DNA of 64,000 nucleotides. Origin: Poseidonocella sedimentorum. Lineage in GTDB: Bacteria > Pseudomonadota > Alphaproteobacteria > Rhodobacterales > Rhodobacteraceae. Position 1 is the stretch's first letter. The number at the start of each line of letters is the position of its first letter. The stretch covers positions 62,001 through 126,000 of the forward strand of contig NZ_FOYI01000003.1 in assembly GCF_900116005.1 (NCBI RefSeq). The letters are read 5' to 3'. The position numbers and the translations under genes are program-made. This document shows, piece after piece, positions 56,985-64,000 of this stretch. The notes below the pieces were generated by a model. That model did not search any database. It was not told the origin of the DNA and saw only the letters and a program-made list of their open reading frames with translations.

Positions 56985-59816
56985 ATGGCAAAGAAAATGC
57001 TTATCGATGCCACCCACACGGAGGAAACCCGTGTCGTGGTGGTGGACGGAAACAAGGTCGAAGAGTTCGACTTTGAATCGGACAACAAACGGCAACTCGC
57101 CGGCAACATCTATCTAGCCAAGGTCACGCGGGTTGAACCCTCGCTCCAGGCGGCCTTTGTGGATTACGGCGGAAACCGGCATGGTTTCCTGGCCTTTTCG
57201 GAAATTCATCCCGATTATTACCAGATCCCGGTCGCTGACCGCGAAGCGCTTCTCGAAGAAGAGCGCGCTTATGCGGAAGCCCAGGCCCGCAAAGAGGATG
57301 AGGACGAAAAACCCTCGCGCTCCCGGTCGCGGTCTCGCTCGCGCAGCAAGGCCGCCAAGGCCAGCAGCTCCGATGCGGTAGAGAGCCGCGAAATCACCGG
57401 CATGGAGACGATCGACCTCGATGAGGACGGCGAGGCCCAGGCCGCGGCAGAGGCCGCCAAGGCGCCCGACGAAGCTCCGGCGGAAGCGGTGAAGGAAGCG
57501 GCTCAGGAATTGGGTGCGGCGGATGACGCTGGCACCGAGACCGCCAAGGACGACGCAGACGGCGGCGCTCAAAGCCCCGACGCTCAAGGCTCCGACACGG
57601 ACGACGCGCCCGAAGACGAGACGACCGGCCGCGTGGCCGAAGACGCCTCCGACAAGGATGAGGGCATCGAATCCGTCGCCGAGGAAGACGAGAGCGAGGA
57701 TATCCGCCCCGTCCGCAAACCCCGTGCACGCCGCTACAAGATCCAGGAAGTGGTCAAGGTGCGCCAGATCCTGCTGGTGCAGGTGGTCAAGGAAGAACGC
57801 GGCAACAAGGGCGCGGCGCTGACCACCTATCTCAGTCTCGCGGGGCGCTACTGCGTGCTCATGCCCAACACCGCGCGCGGCGGCGGCATCAGCCGCAAGA
57901 TCACCAACGCGGTCGATCGCAAGAAACTCAAGGAAATCGCCAATGACATCGACGTGCCCCAGGGCGCGGGGCTGATCATCCGGACCGCGGGCGCCAAGCG
58001 CACCAAGTCCGAGGTCAAGCGCGATTACGAGTATCTTCAGCGGCTTTGGGAACAGATCCGCGAGTTGACGTTGAAATCCGTCGCGCCCGCCAAGATCTAC
58101 GAAGAGGGCGACCTGATCAAACGCTCGATCCGCGACCTCTACAACCGCGAGATTGACGAGGTTCTGGTCGAAGGCGAGGGCGGCTATCGCGTCGCCAAGG
58201 ACTTCATGAAGATGATCATGCCGTCCCACGCGCGCAACGTGAAACAGTATCAGGATCCGCTCCCGCTCTTCGCACGCTATCAGGTCGAGAGCTATCTCGA
58301 CGCGATGTTCAACCCCACGGTCCAACTCAGATCCGGTGGCTACATCGTCATCGATGTGACCGAGGCGCTGGTTGCGGTCGATGTGAACTCGGGCAAGGCG
58401 ACCAAGGAAGGCTCGATCGAGGAAACCGCGCTCAAAACCAACCTGGAGGCCGCCGAAGAGGTGGCGCGGCAGGTGCGTCTGCGCGATCTCGCGGGCCTGA
58501 TCGTCATCGATTTCATCGACATGGACGAGCGCAAGAACAATGCGTCCGTGGAAAAGCGGTTGAAGGACAAGCTCAAGACCGACCGCGCGCGCATTCAGGT
58601 GGGCCGCATCTCCGGGTTCGGGCTGCTCGAGATGAGCCGCCAGCGTCTGCGCCCCGGCATGATCGAAGCGACGACCAAGCCCTGTCCGCATTGCCATGGC
58701 ACCGGGCTGTTGCGCTCGGATGACAACGTCGCGCTCGGGATCCTGCGCCAGATCGAGGAAGAGGGTGTCCGTGGCCGGTCGCGCGAAGTGCTCGTGCGCT
58801 GCCCCGTGGCGGTCGCCAATTACCTGATCAACCAGAAGCGCGATCACATCGCTCAGATCGAGGCGCGCTACGGGCTTTCGGTCCGGATCGAGGCGGACGG
58901 CTCCATGGTCAGCCCCGATTTCCAGATCGAGAAGTTCAAGACGGCCAGCCGCAAGGTGACCGCTGTCGCCGCGCCAGTGGTCTCGGTGGATGCATCGCTC
59001 ATGGACGACGTCGATGCCGACAGCAGCGACGAGGTCGAAGCCGAGGTAAGTGAGGTCGAGACCCGCGACGACGAGGAAGAGGCGCCCGCACCCAAGAAGC
59101 GCCGCCGGCGTCGTCGTCGTCGGAAGTCGAACGGCGGTGGATCTGACTCTTCGACGGACGCCGACAGTTCGACGGACGCCGACAGTTCGTCCGACGGCGA
59201 CAGTTCGGCGACTGTCGAACCGTCCTCAAGCGACGCGACTGAAGATGCGACTCCAGCAGACGCCGCAACGGACGCCGAAAAGGTGAGCCAGACTGGCGAC
59301 GTCGCCGAAGATGAGGCTGCGCCCAAAAAGCGCACCCGCACCCGGACGTCCCGCAGCCGGTCCCGCCGGAAGAGTGGCGAGGCTGAAGGCGGCGTATCGG
59401 CGGAGACGTCCGATGCGGTGGCTGAAGAGCCGGCGGCAGAAGACAGCAAGGTGGAAGAGGCACCAGCGGACGACACTCCCGCCGAGGCCACCGTCGAAGC
59501 CCCGGCTGAAGAGTCGGCAGAGGCCGCGCCGAAAAAGCCCCGCGCCCGGAAATCAACCCGGAAGCCCAAGGCAAAACCCGCGCCGAAAGACGCGGTCGAG
59601 CCTGCGGCTGAAGAGGCTGCCGAAGCAATCGCACAAGACGAACAAACCCCGTCTCCAGCCCCTGTTGCCGAACCGGCTCCCGAGCCAACCGCTGCTGAGC
59701 CAGAGCAAGCCGAAGCCCCTGAAGCGCCGGAAGAGCCCGCGCTGGAGGAGGCTACCGCTGGTGGGGAACAGGTGGACACCAAACCCAAACGCCGGGGCTG
59801 GTGGTCGCGCGGCTGA
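56985..59816 (+). CDS. rne: Ribonuclease E
   Basis: A 943-residue endoribonuclease that organises the RNA degradosome. The catalytic half: S1 domain interrupted by a long acidic/Arg-Ser insertion (about 85-245), then KIQEVVKVRQILLVQVVKEE-like continuation, PSHARNVKQYQDPLPLF, VDVNSGKATKEGSIEETALKTN with catalytic Asp, LIVIDFIDMDERKNN and the zinc-link CPHCHGTG. The C-terminal third is a disordered charged tail with tandem repeats and basic clusters (KKRRRRRRRRKSNGG) for RNA and partner binding. ATG at 56985 (MAKKMLIDATHTEE) has a weak GGA site. The upstream leader is long. Confidence 0.95.
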   Translation: MAKKMLIDATHTEETRVVVVDGNKVEEFDFESDNKRQLAGNIYLAKVTRVEPSLQAAFVDYGGNRHGFLAFSEIHPDYYQIPVADREALLEEERAYAEAQARKEDEDEKPSRSRSRSRSRSKAAKASSSDAVESREITGMETIDLDEDGEAQAAAEAAKAPDEAPAEAVKEAAQELGAADDAGTETAKDDADGGAQSPDAQGSDTDDAPEDETTGRVAEDASDKDEGIESVAEEDESEDIRPVRKPRARRYKIQEVVKVRQILLVQVVKEERGNKGAALTTYLSLAGRYCVLMPNTARGGGISRKITNAVDRKKLKEIANDIDVPQGAGLIIRTAGAKRTKSEVKRDYEYLQRLWEQIRELTLKSVAPAKIYEEGDLIKRSIRDLYNREIDEVLVEGEGGYRVAKDFMKMIMPSHARNVKQYQDPLPLFARYQVESYLDAMFNPTVQLRSGGYIVIDVTEALVAVDVNSGKATKEGSIEETALKTNLEAAEEVARQVRLRDLAGLIVIDFIDMDERKNNASVEKRLKDKLKTDRARIQVGRISGFGLLEMSRQRLRPGMIEATTKPCPHCHGTGLLRSDDNVALGILRQIEEEGVRGRSREVLVRCPVAVANYLINQKRDHIAQIEARYGLSVRIEADGSMVSPDFQIEKFKTASRKVTAVAAPVVSVDASLMDDVDADSSDEVEAEVSEVETRDDEEEAPAPKKRRRRRRRRKSNGGGSDSSTDADSSTDADSSSDGDSSATVEPSSSDATEDATPADAATDAEKVSQTGDVAEDEAAPKKRTRTRTSRSRSRRKSGEAEGGVSAETSDAVAEEPAAEDSKVEEAPADDTPAEATVEAPAEESAEAAPKKPRARKSTRKPKAKPAPKDAVEPAAEEAAEAIAQDEQTPSPAPVAEPAPEPTAAEPEQAEAPEAPEEPALEEATAGGEQVDTKPKRRGWWSRG
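59151..59204 (+). repeat. Three 18-nt tandem repeats in the rne tail
   Basis: Units at 59151, 59169 and 59187 are two identical copies (TCGACGGACGCCGACAGT) and one variant. They encode SSTDAD repeats of an acidic Ser-rich linker. Copy number is likely to vary between strains. Confidence 0.8.
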
Positions 59817-59824
59817 CAACATGC

Positions 59825-59852
59825 GCCCCGATCGGTGTCAACCGGTCGGGGC
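59825..59852. terminator. Hairpin between rne and tusA
   Basis: A 12-bp stem with one G-T pair (59825-59836 / 59841-59852) and GTCA loop lies between the convergent 3' ends of rne and tusA. There is no clear T-run on either side; it may act as a bidirectional transcription or decay barrier. Confidence 0.55.
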
Positions 59853-59870
59853 CCAACGACGCGCGCTTGA

Positions 59871-60101
59871 TCACTTCCGAATGAAGTAGCGCGTCGCGCT
59901 CCCCTCCGCGTCCTGAGACACGAGGTCAAAGCCGCTCTCGGCGCAGAAATGCGGCACATCGATCACCGCCGCCGGATCATCCGCCACGAGGCATAAAACC
60001 TCCCCGGGCGCCATCGCCTTCAACCGCTTGCGCGCCTTGAGCACGGGCAGGGGGCACAAAAGCCCAAGGGCATCGAGTTCCTGATCAGCTGTCATGGTCA
60101 T
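59871..60101 (-). CDS. Sulfurtransferase TusA family protein
   Basis: A 76-residue SirA/TusA-family protein. The LGLLCPLPVLKARKRLKAM motif carries the conserved CPxP with the persulfide Cys (about 16). The rest (VLCLVADDPAAVIDVPHFCA, RYFIRK) completes the fold. In E. coli TusA relays sulfur to the tRNA 2-thiouridine machinery (MnmA), and an mnmA gene also lies in this window. Here the role may equally be general sulfur trafficking. Two ATGs (60101, 60095) are possible starts. It is divergent from ccdA, with 133 bp between. Confidence 0.88.
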   Translation of the reverse strand: MTMTADQELDALGLLCPLPVLKARKRLKAMAPGEVLCLVADDPAAVIDVPHFCAESGFDLVSQDAEGSATRYFIRK

Positions 60102-60234
60102 GCGCCCTGCCTATCCTGTCTCGCCACGAGTCGGAATACCCTTCGATCAGCAGCGAATTGTTTCAATTCGCCAACCGACACGTGACCCCCTTTTGAGGTG
60201 ACGACCCGAGCCGAAACAGATAGCTAGAGACCGA

Positions 60235-60984
60235 ATGTTCGGTATTGAAATCATAGACGCAGGCCTCCTCCCTGCCATGCTCGTGGCGCTCCTGGGCGGA
60301 TTATTATCCTTCCTGTCGCCCTGCGTTCTGCCGATCGTACCGCCCTATCTGGCCTATATGAGCGGCGTGTCCTTGTCCGACCTGACGGAGGAACAGGCCC
60401 GCCCGCGCGCGCTTCTGCCCGCCGCGTTCTTCGTGCTTGGCCTTTCGACCGTGTTCCTCCTTCTCGGCTTCGCCGCCTCCGCTCTCGGCTCAATTTTCCT
60501 GTCCTATCAAGGCTGGTTCAACACCGTCGCAGGCGTTCTTGTGATGCTCTTCGGCCTTCACTTCCTGGGCATTTTGCGCGTCGGGTTTCTCGATCGGGAA
60601 GCCCGTCTCGACGCCGGGGATCGCGGTGGCAACGCCTTCGGCGCCTATGTCCTCGGCCTCGCGTTCGCCTTTGGCTGGACGCCCTGCATCGGCCCGCAAC
60701 TGGGCGCGATCCTTTCTCTGGCGGCCTCCGAAGCCTCTGTTTCCAAAGGGACATTCCTGCTTGGCCTCTATGCATTTGGTCTTGGCGTCCCCTTCCTGCT
60801 GGTGGCCGCCTTCCTACCGCGCGCGACAGGATTGCTCACCTGGATGAGGCGACATATGGGCATTATCGAGCGGATCATGGGCCTGCTTTTGTGGACGATT
60901 GGTCTGCTTATGTTAACCGGCGGTTTTTCGGCCATGTCCTACTGGCTGCTCGAAACCTTCCCGGTCCTGGCGACCTTCGGGTAG
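60235..60984 (+). CDS. ccdA: CcdA-type thiol reductant transporter
   Basis: A 249-residue polytopic membrane protein of the CcdA/DsbD family. FLSPCVLPIVPPYLAYMSG (Cys about 31) and AFGWTPCIGPQLGAILSLAA (Cys about 145) hold the two membrane cysteines that pass electrons from cytoplasmic thioredoxin to periplasmic thiol proteins for cytochrome c maturation. About six hydrophobic helices are visible. It is followed 12 bp later by the hydrolase gene, suggesting co-transcription. Confidence 0.92.
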   Translation: MFGIEIIDAGLLPAMLVALLGGLLSFLSPCVLPIVPPYLAYMSGVSLSDLTEEQARPRALLPAAFFVLGLSTVFLLLGFAASALGSIFLSYQGWFNTVAGVLVMLFGLHFLGILRVGFLDREARLDAGDRGGNAFGAYVLGLAFAFGWTPCIGPQLGAILSLAASEASVSKGTFLLGLYAFGLGVPFLLVAAFLPRATGLLTWMRRHMGIIERIMGLLLWTIGLLMLTGGFSAMSYWLLETFPVLATFG

Positions 60985-60996
60985 CGCGCGCCGCCC

Positions 60997-62277
60997 ATGA
61001 TCGCAGCGCCCGATTCCTCCAAGCCTACCGAGTTGGATCGCTCCAAGGTTCTTTCGCGCAAAGTCTTCTACATTCCGGGATACGATCCTCACCCCGCTCG
61101 GCGCTATCGCGAGCTTTATCGCACGGAATCCGCCAGACAGGCCGAGATTTCGGGATATTCGATCTCGCAGTCGGGGGGCGCGCGCCCCGGCCGAAATACC
61201 TGGCATGTCGAGTTCACGGATGGTTCAAATTCGAACATTTCGACCGATATCGAAGTGTTGGAGTGGGCCGATCTCGTGCAGTCGAGCATGACCGGTGGCA
61301 TCGCCGCTACCTATCGGACTTTGCTCCGGACGGTATGGATCTACGTCTCAAGTGGCGCAATATCGAGGCTCGCGGGCCTCCGAAAAGGCCCGGTCATCGC
61401 CGCGCTCTATCCGGTTATTTTCTTGTTATTCCAATTTATTATCGCGCTATCTTTCGGTACGGTCGCGTGTTTCATCGCGCTTTCAATAGCTCGCACAGCA
61501 TCGAACGGCCCGGGCTCCGCGCTCACGGGATGGGGCCTCGGGCTCAACCTCGGCGCAGTCGTCGCGGTGGCCGTGCTTATCTGGTTCCGCAAACTGGACG
61601 GTAGGTTCCTCGCATACTACCTGATGCAGGATTTTGCCTATTCCGCGGCGCTCCGGGGGCGCTCGCCTGATGCATTGCAACGCCGCCTGCAGGGGTTCGG
61701 GCGCCGCATCCATGACGCGCTCAATTCGACGTATGACGAAGTATTGGTGGTGGGCCACTCTTCCGGCGTACACCTCGCCATCGAAGCTCTTGCGCCTATT
61801 GTCCGAGACGGAGGGCTCCGCGGCTCCGAGGCGACCCTTTCGTTTCTCTCACTGGGCCATGTGGTGCCAATGGTGTCGTTTCTGCCGGAGGCCCATGATC
61901 TGCGCCGTGATCTTCGAGACCTGTCTTTGGAGGATGAGTTGACTTGGGTCGATGTGAGCGCGCCGGGGGATGGTTGCTCCTTCGCGCTTTGCGATCCAGT
62001 TGCCGTCAGCGGGGTCGCGACGCCGGGGAAAAAGTGGCCTCTGGTCATCTCGGCCCGGTTCAGCCAGACTCTCTCGGAGAGCCGGTGGAAGTCGCTCAGA
62101 TGGCGCTTCTTTCGGCTTCATTTCCAGTACCTTTGCGCTTTCGACCGCCCCGGAATTTACGACTATTTCCAGATCACCGCCGGCCCGTTGACCCTCGCGC
62201 AGCGCTTTGAGGGTCACGCGCCCTCGCCATCGAGGATTGAGGCGGCAAGATCCGGATATCGGTCTGTTTCGCAATGA
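60997..62277 (+). CDS. Membrane-anchored alpha/beta-hydrolase-like protein
   Basis: A 426-residue protein of unknown function. The N-terminal part (to about 115) is soluble, with KVFYIPGYDPHPARRYRELY near residue 22. Two membrane helices follow (about 130-158 and 168-190), then a C-terminal region with the nucleophile-elbow-like VLVVGHSSGVHLAIEALAP (Ser about 254) and LSLGHVVPMVSFLPEA. The GxSxG motif indicates an alpha/beta-hydrolase or lipase/esterase-like fold, but the remaining catalytic residues were not identified with confidence. Its last codons overlap the P450 start (ATGA), so the pair is translationally coupled. It may act on a membrane lipid or on a P450 product. Confidence 0.65.
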   Translation: MIAAPDSSKPTELDRSKVLSRKVFYIPGYDPHPARRYRELYRTESARQAEISGYSISQSGGARPGRNTWHVEFTDGSNSNISTDIEVLEWADLVQSSMTGGIAATYRTLLRTVWIYVSSGAISRLAGLRKGPVIAALYPVIFLLFQFIIALSFGTVACFIALSIARTASNGPGSALTGWGLGLNLGAVVAVAVLIWFRKLDGRFLAYYLMQDFAYSAALRGRSPDALQRRLQGFGRRIHDALNSTYDEVLVVGHSSGVHLAIEALAPIVRDGGLRGSEATLSFLSLGHVVPMVSFLPEAHDLRRDLRDLSLEDELTWVDVSAPGDGCSFALCDPVAVSGVATPGKKWPLVISARFSQTLSESRWKSLRWRFFRLHFQYLCAFDRPGIYDYFQITAGPLTLAQRFEGHAPSPSRIEAARSGYRSVSQ

Positions 62278-63632
62278 GTTTTCAGCCGCCCAAACCCAAA
62301 TCTCGCCCGCGGCGATCCAGCCTTTGGTCCTATGCGCAGCGGTTTCGGAGGGACATTCTCTCGGCCCAGCCGGACCATCTGTTCGACGCGCGGATGGCGG
62401 AGTTCAAGACGCCGTTCTTCAACTCCTTCCTCATCAACGAGCCGGGGCTGGTTGATGAGGTCTTGCGCGTGCGGCCAGAGGATTTTCCGAAATCGAACCG
62501 GATCGGAGAAGGGCTGCGGCCACTGCTTGGAGAGTCGATTTTTCTGACTTCGGGCGAGACATGGGCGCGGCAGCGGCGGATCATCGATCCGGCCTTTGCC
62601 GGCGGGCGGTTGCGGGCCAGTTGGCTGGAGATGGTGGCGAGCACTGAGGCGGCGATCCGGCGGCTTCATGGCCACGCCGGTCGCGTGATCGACATCGAAG
62701 AAGAAGCCAGTCATGCGACGGCCGATGTGATCTTTCGTGCGCTCTTTTCGATGCCCATCGAAACGTCGCAAGCGCGGGCGGTCTACAGCGCGTTTTGCGC
62801 CTACCAACGCACCGCGCCGATTCTGAACCTCGCGGCGCTCATACCCTTGCCGAGATGGGTGCCGCGGATATTTCGATCTGGAACGAAACGTCATGCGCAA
62901 GACATTCGGACCTTGCTGCGCGCCATGACGCTGCGCCGGGCGGAGGAGATCGCGGCGGGGACTGCGCCAGACGATCTTGCGACCCGGATCATGACGACGA
63001 AAGACCCCGAGACGGGGAGTTTGTTTTCGCCTGAAGAAATGGTCGATCAGGTCGCGATCTTCTTTCTTGCCGGGCATGAAACCAGCGCCAGCGCTCTGTC
63101 CTGGGCGCTCTATCTGCTCGCCTCTTCACCGGAGTGGCAGGAGAAAGTTGCTGTTGAGGCGCGTGCGGTTGATTGTAAAAACTTCAACAATGCCAAGAGA
63201 TTGACATCCGCAGCTCATGTTTTGCGTGAAACGATGCGGCTCTATCCGCCGGTGCCGATGATGGTGCGGGAAGCTACCGGTCCTGAGCGGTTCCGCGATC
63301 GCGATGTGCCGAAGGGCGCGCAGATTGTTATTAGCCCGTGGCATCTGCATCGTCATCGCAAACTTTGGGATGAGCCCGATGCGTTCCGGCCCGAGCGGTG
63401 GGCCGAGGAGACAACCAAGGCCACTGCGCGCGCGGCGTATCTGCCCTTCTCCACCGGTGCGCGCGTCTGCCCCGGGGCCGGGTTTGCGATGGCTGAAGGC
63501 ATTTTGATGCTGTCGATGATCACCGAAGCGTTCGAGATCGCGCCGGTCAATACGCCCGAGCCGGTTGCGCATCTGACGGTGCGGTCACGCAATGGCATTC
63601 ATCTGCGGCTCACGCCGCGCGCGAAGGCCTGA
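62274..63632 (+). CDS. Cytochrome P450
   Basis: A 452-residue bacterial P450. I-helix motif FFLAGHETSASALSWALYLL (about 263), ExxR motif in VLRETMRLYPPVP (about 316), and heme-binding PFSTGARVCPGAGFAMAEG (Cys about 398) are all intact, so it should be catalytically competent. Overall length and C-terminal sequence resemble CYP102/CYP110-like or fatty-acid-type P450s, though the subfamily cannot be fixed. No ferredoxin or reductase gene is nearby, so redox partners must be supplied in trans. It is coupled to the membrane hydrolase upstream. Confidence 0.93.
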   Translation: MSFQPPKPKSRPRRSSLWSYAQRFRRDILSAQPDHLFDARMAEFKTPFFNSFLINEPGLVDEVLRVRPEDFPKSNRIGEGLRPLLGESIFLTSGETWARQRRIIDPAFAGGRLRASWLEMVASTEAAIRRLHGHAGRVIDIEEEASHATADVIFRALFSMPIETSQARAVYSAFCAYQRTAPILNLAALIPLPRWVPRIFRSGTKRHAQDIRTLLRAMTLRRAEEIAAGTAPDDLATRIMTTKDPETGSLFSPEEMVDQVAIFFLAGHETSASALSWALYLLASSPEWQEKVAVEARAVDCKNFNNAKRLTSAAHVLRETMRLYPPVPMMVREATGPERFRDRDVPKGAQIVISPWHLHRHRKLWDEPDAFRPERWAEETTKATARAAYLPFSTGARVCPGAGFAMAEGILMLSMITEAFEIAPVNTPEPVAHLTVRSRNGIHLRLTPRAKA

Positions 63633-63635
63633 GGC

Positions 63636-64000
63636 CTAGCTGTTGCCGCGGCCGGTGAAGCGCGCGGCGTCGGCGGCGGCGCGCCGGATGGCGTTGGACT
63701 TGTGCACCGTTTCCATGAACTCGGCTTCGGGATCGCTGTCGTAGACAACGCCGCCGCCGGCCTGGATGTAGAGCCTGTCGTCCTTGATGATGGCGGTCCG
63801 CAGCGCGATGCAGATATCCATATCGCCTCCAGACGAGAAATAGCCGACGCCGCCGCCATAGATCCCGCGCTTTTCGGGCTCCAACTCGTCGATGATCTCC
63901 ATCGCGCGGACCTTGGGTGCGCCAGAGACGGTCCCGGCCGGCAAGCCGGCGAGCAGGGCCGAGAGCGCGTCCTGATCCGCGGCGAGTTCACCGACGACGT
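63636..64000 (-). CDS. trpE: Anthranilate synthase component I, C-terminal part (truncated by window)
   Basis: The 3' part of trpE runs from the window edge to a stop at 63636. The codon frame at the edge starts at 63998 and reads [20 protein letters not shown]. The conserved chorismate-binding block [60 protein letters not shown] and ADSDPEAE-type (here YDSDPEAEF) is complete. The protein catalyses the first step of tryptophan synthesis with TrpG. It is convergent with the P450 gene. About 120 residues are visible. Confidence 0.92.
   Translation of the reverse strand, partial: VVGELAADQDALSALLAGLPAGTVSGAPKVRAMEIIDELEPEKRGIYGGGVGYFSSGGDMDICIALRTAIIKDDRLYIQAGGGVVYDSDPEAEFMETVHKSNAIRRAAADAARFTGRGNS

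Noticed and set aside
56837-57076. Alternative upstream rne start (56949) and overlapping small frames
   Set aside because: MAKKMLIDATH at 56985 is the conserved start; upstream codons encode nothing conserved.
57114-58847. 577-codon antisense frame over rne
   Set aside because: It arises from codon bias opposite conserved RNase E motifs.

Overview
The window is gene-dense, high-GC chromosomal DNA from an alphaproteobacterium, most likely a Rhodobacterales/Roseobacter-group member. The pointers are a SciP (DUF1153)-CtrA pair, a GTTC-N7-GTTC type SOS box, a TakPQM-like TRAP transporter, a VPLPA-CTERM protein, Entner-Doudoroff genes under a LacI-type palindrome, and the frr-uppS-cdsA-rseP-bamA-skp-fabZ-lpxA-lpxI-lpxB order. 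There are no rRNA or tRNA genes, no CRISPR array, no intact insertion sequence and no prophage. Most of the window is core housekeeping, with short accessory stretches.

Layout. 1-6449 (minus): a truncated TspO-like membrane gene, serS, a four-gene translationally coupled one-carbon operon (virulence-factor family protein, MetF-like reductase, HAD phosphatase, pterin-dependent methyltransferase), and selO. 6495-12037: GNAT acetyltransferase, nucleoside hydrolase, an orphan sulfotransferase-like gene, an iron-binding periplasmic protein, mazG and an agmatinase-type ureohydrolase. 12034-23818: miaA, then the large plus-strand envelope run pyrH-frr-uppS-cdsA-(no dxr)-rseP-bamA-skp-fabZ-lpxA-lpxI-lpxB. 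23900-30839: mnmA, then sciP-ctrA, ligA-recG and a 40-codon membrane-protein gene behind an SOS box.

31290-35758 holds the TRAP 2-oxoacid-type transporter, followed by the arginyl/leucyl-transferase, an RDD and a DUF2852 protein, glnE, and the minus-strand edd-eda operon. 43953-50365: rlmI-PIN pair, a VPLPA-CTERM exported protein, a 600-bp non-coding stretch with a perfect 21-bp inverted repeat, gap with a 47-residue membrane peptide gene upstream, an FNT-family transporter and a DUF808 protein. 50890-56561: lepA, a conspicuously AT-rich asparagine-synthase-like gene that looks horizontally acquired, ilvC, and two overlapping Lrp/AsnC regulators. 56985-64000: rne with a long leader and highly charged tail, tusA, ccdA, a membrane alpha/beta-hydrolase coupled to a cytochrome P450, and the 3' end of trpE cut by the window edge.

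The least explained items are the SOS-box membrane peptide (a possible SidA-type division inhibitor analogue) and the structured, terminator-ended stretch behind it. The others are the AT-rich asparagine-synthase-like gene between lepA and ilvC, the inverted-repeat element at 46650-46791, the absence of dxr from its usual place, and the hydrolase-P450 pair.
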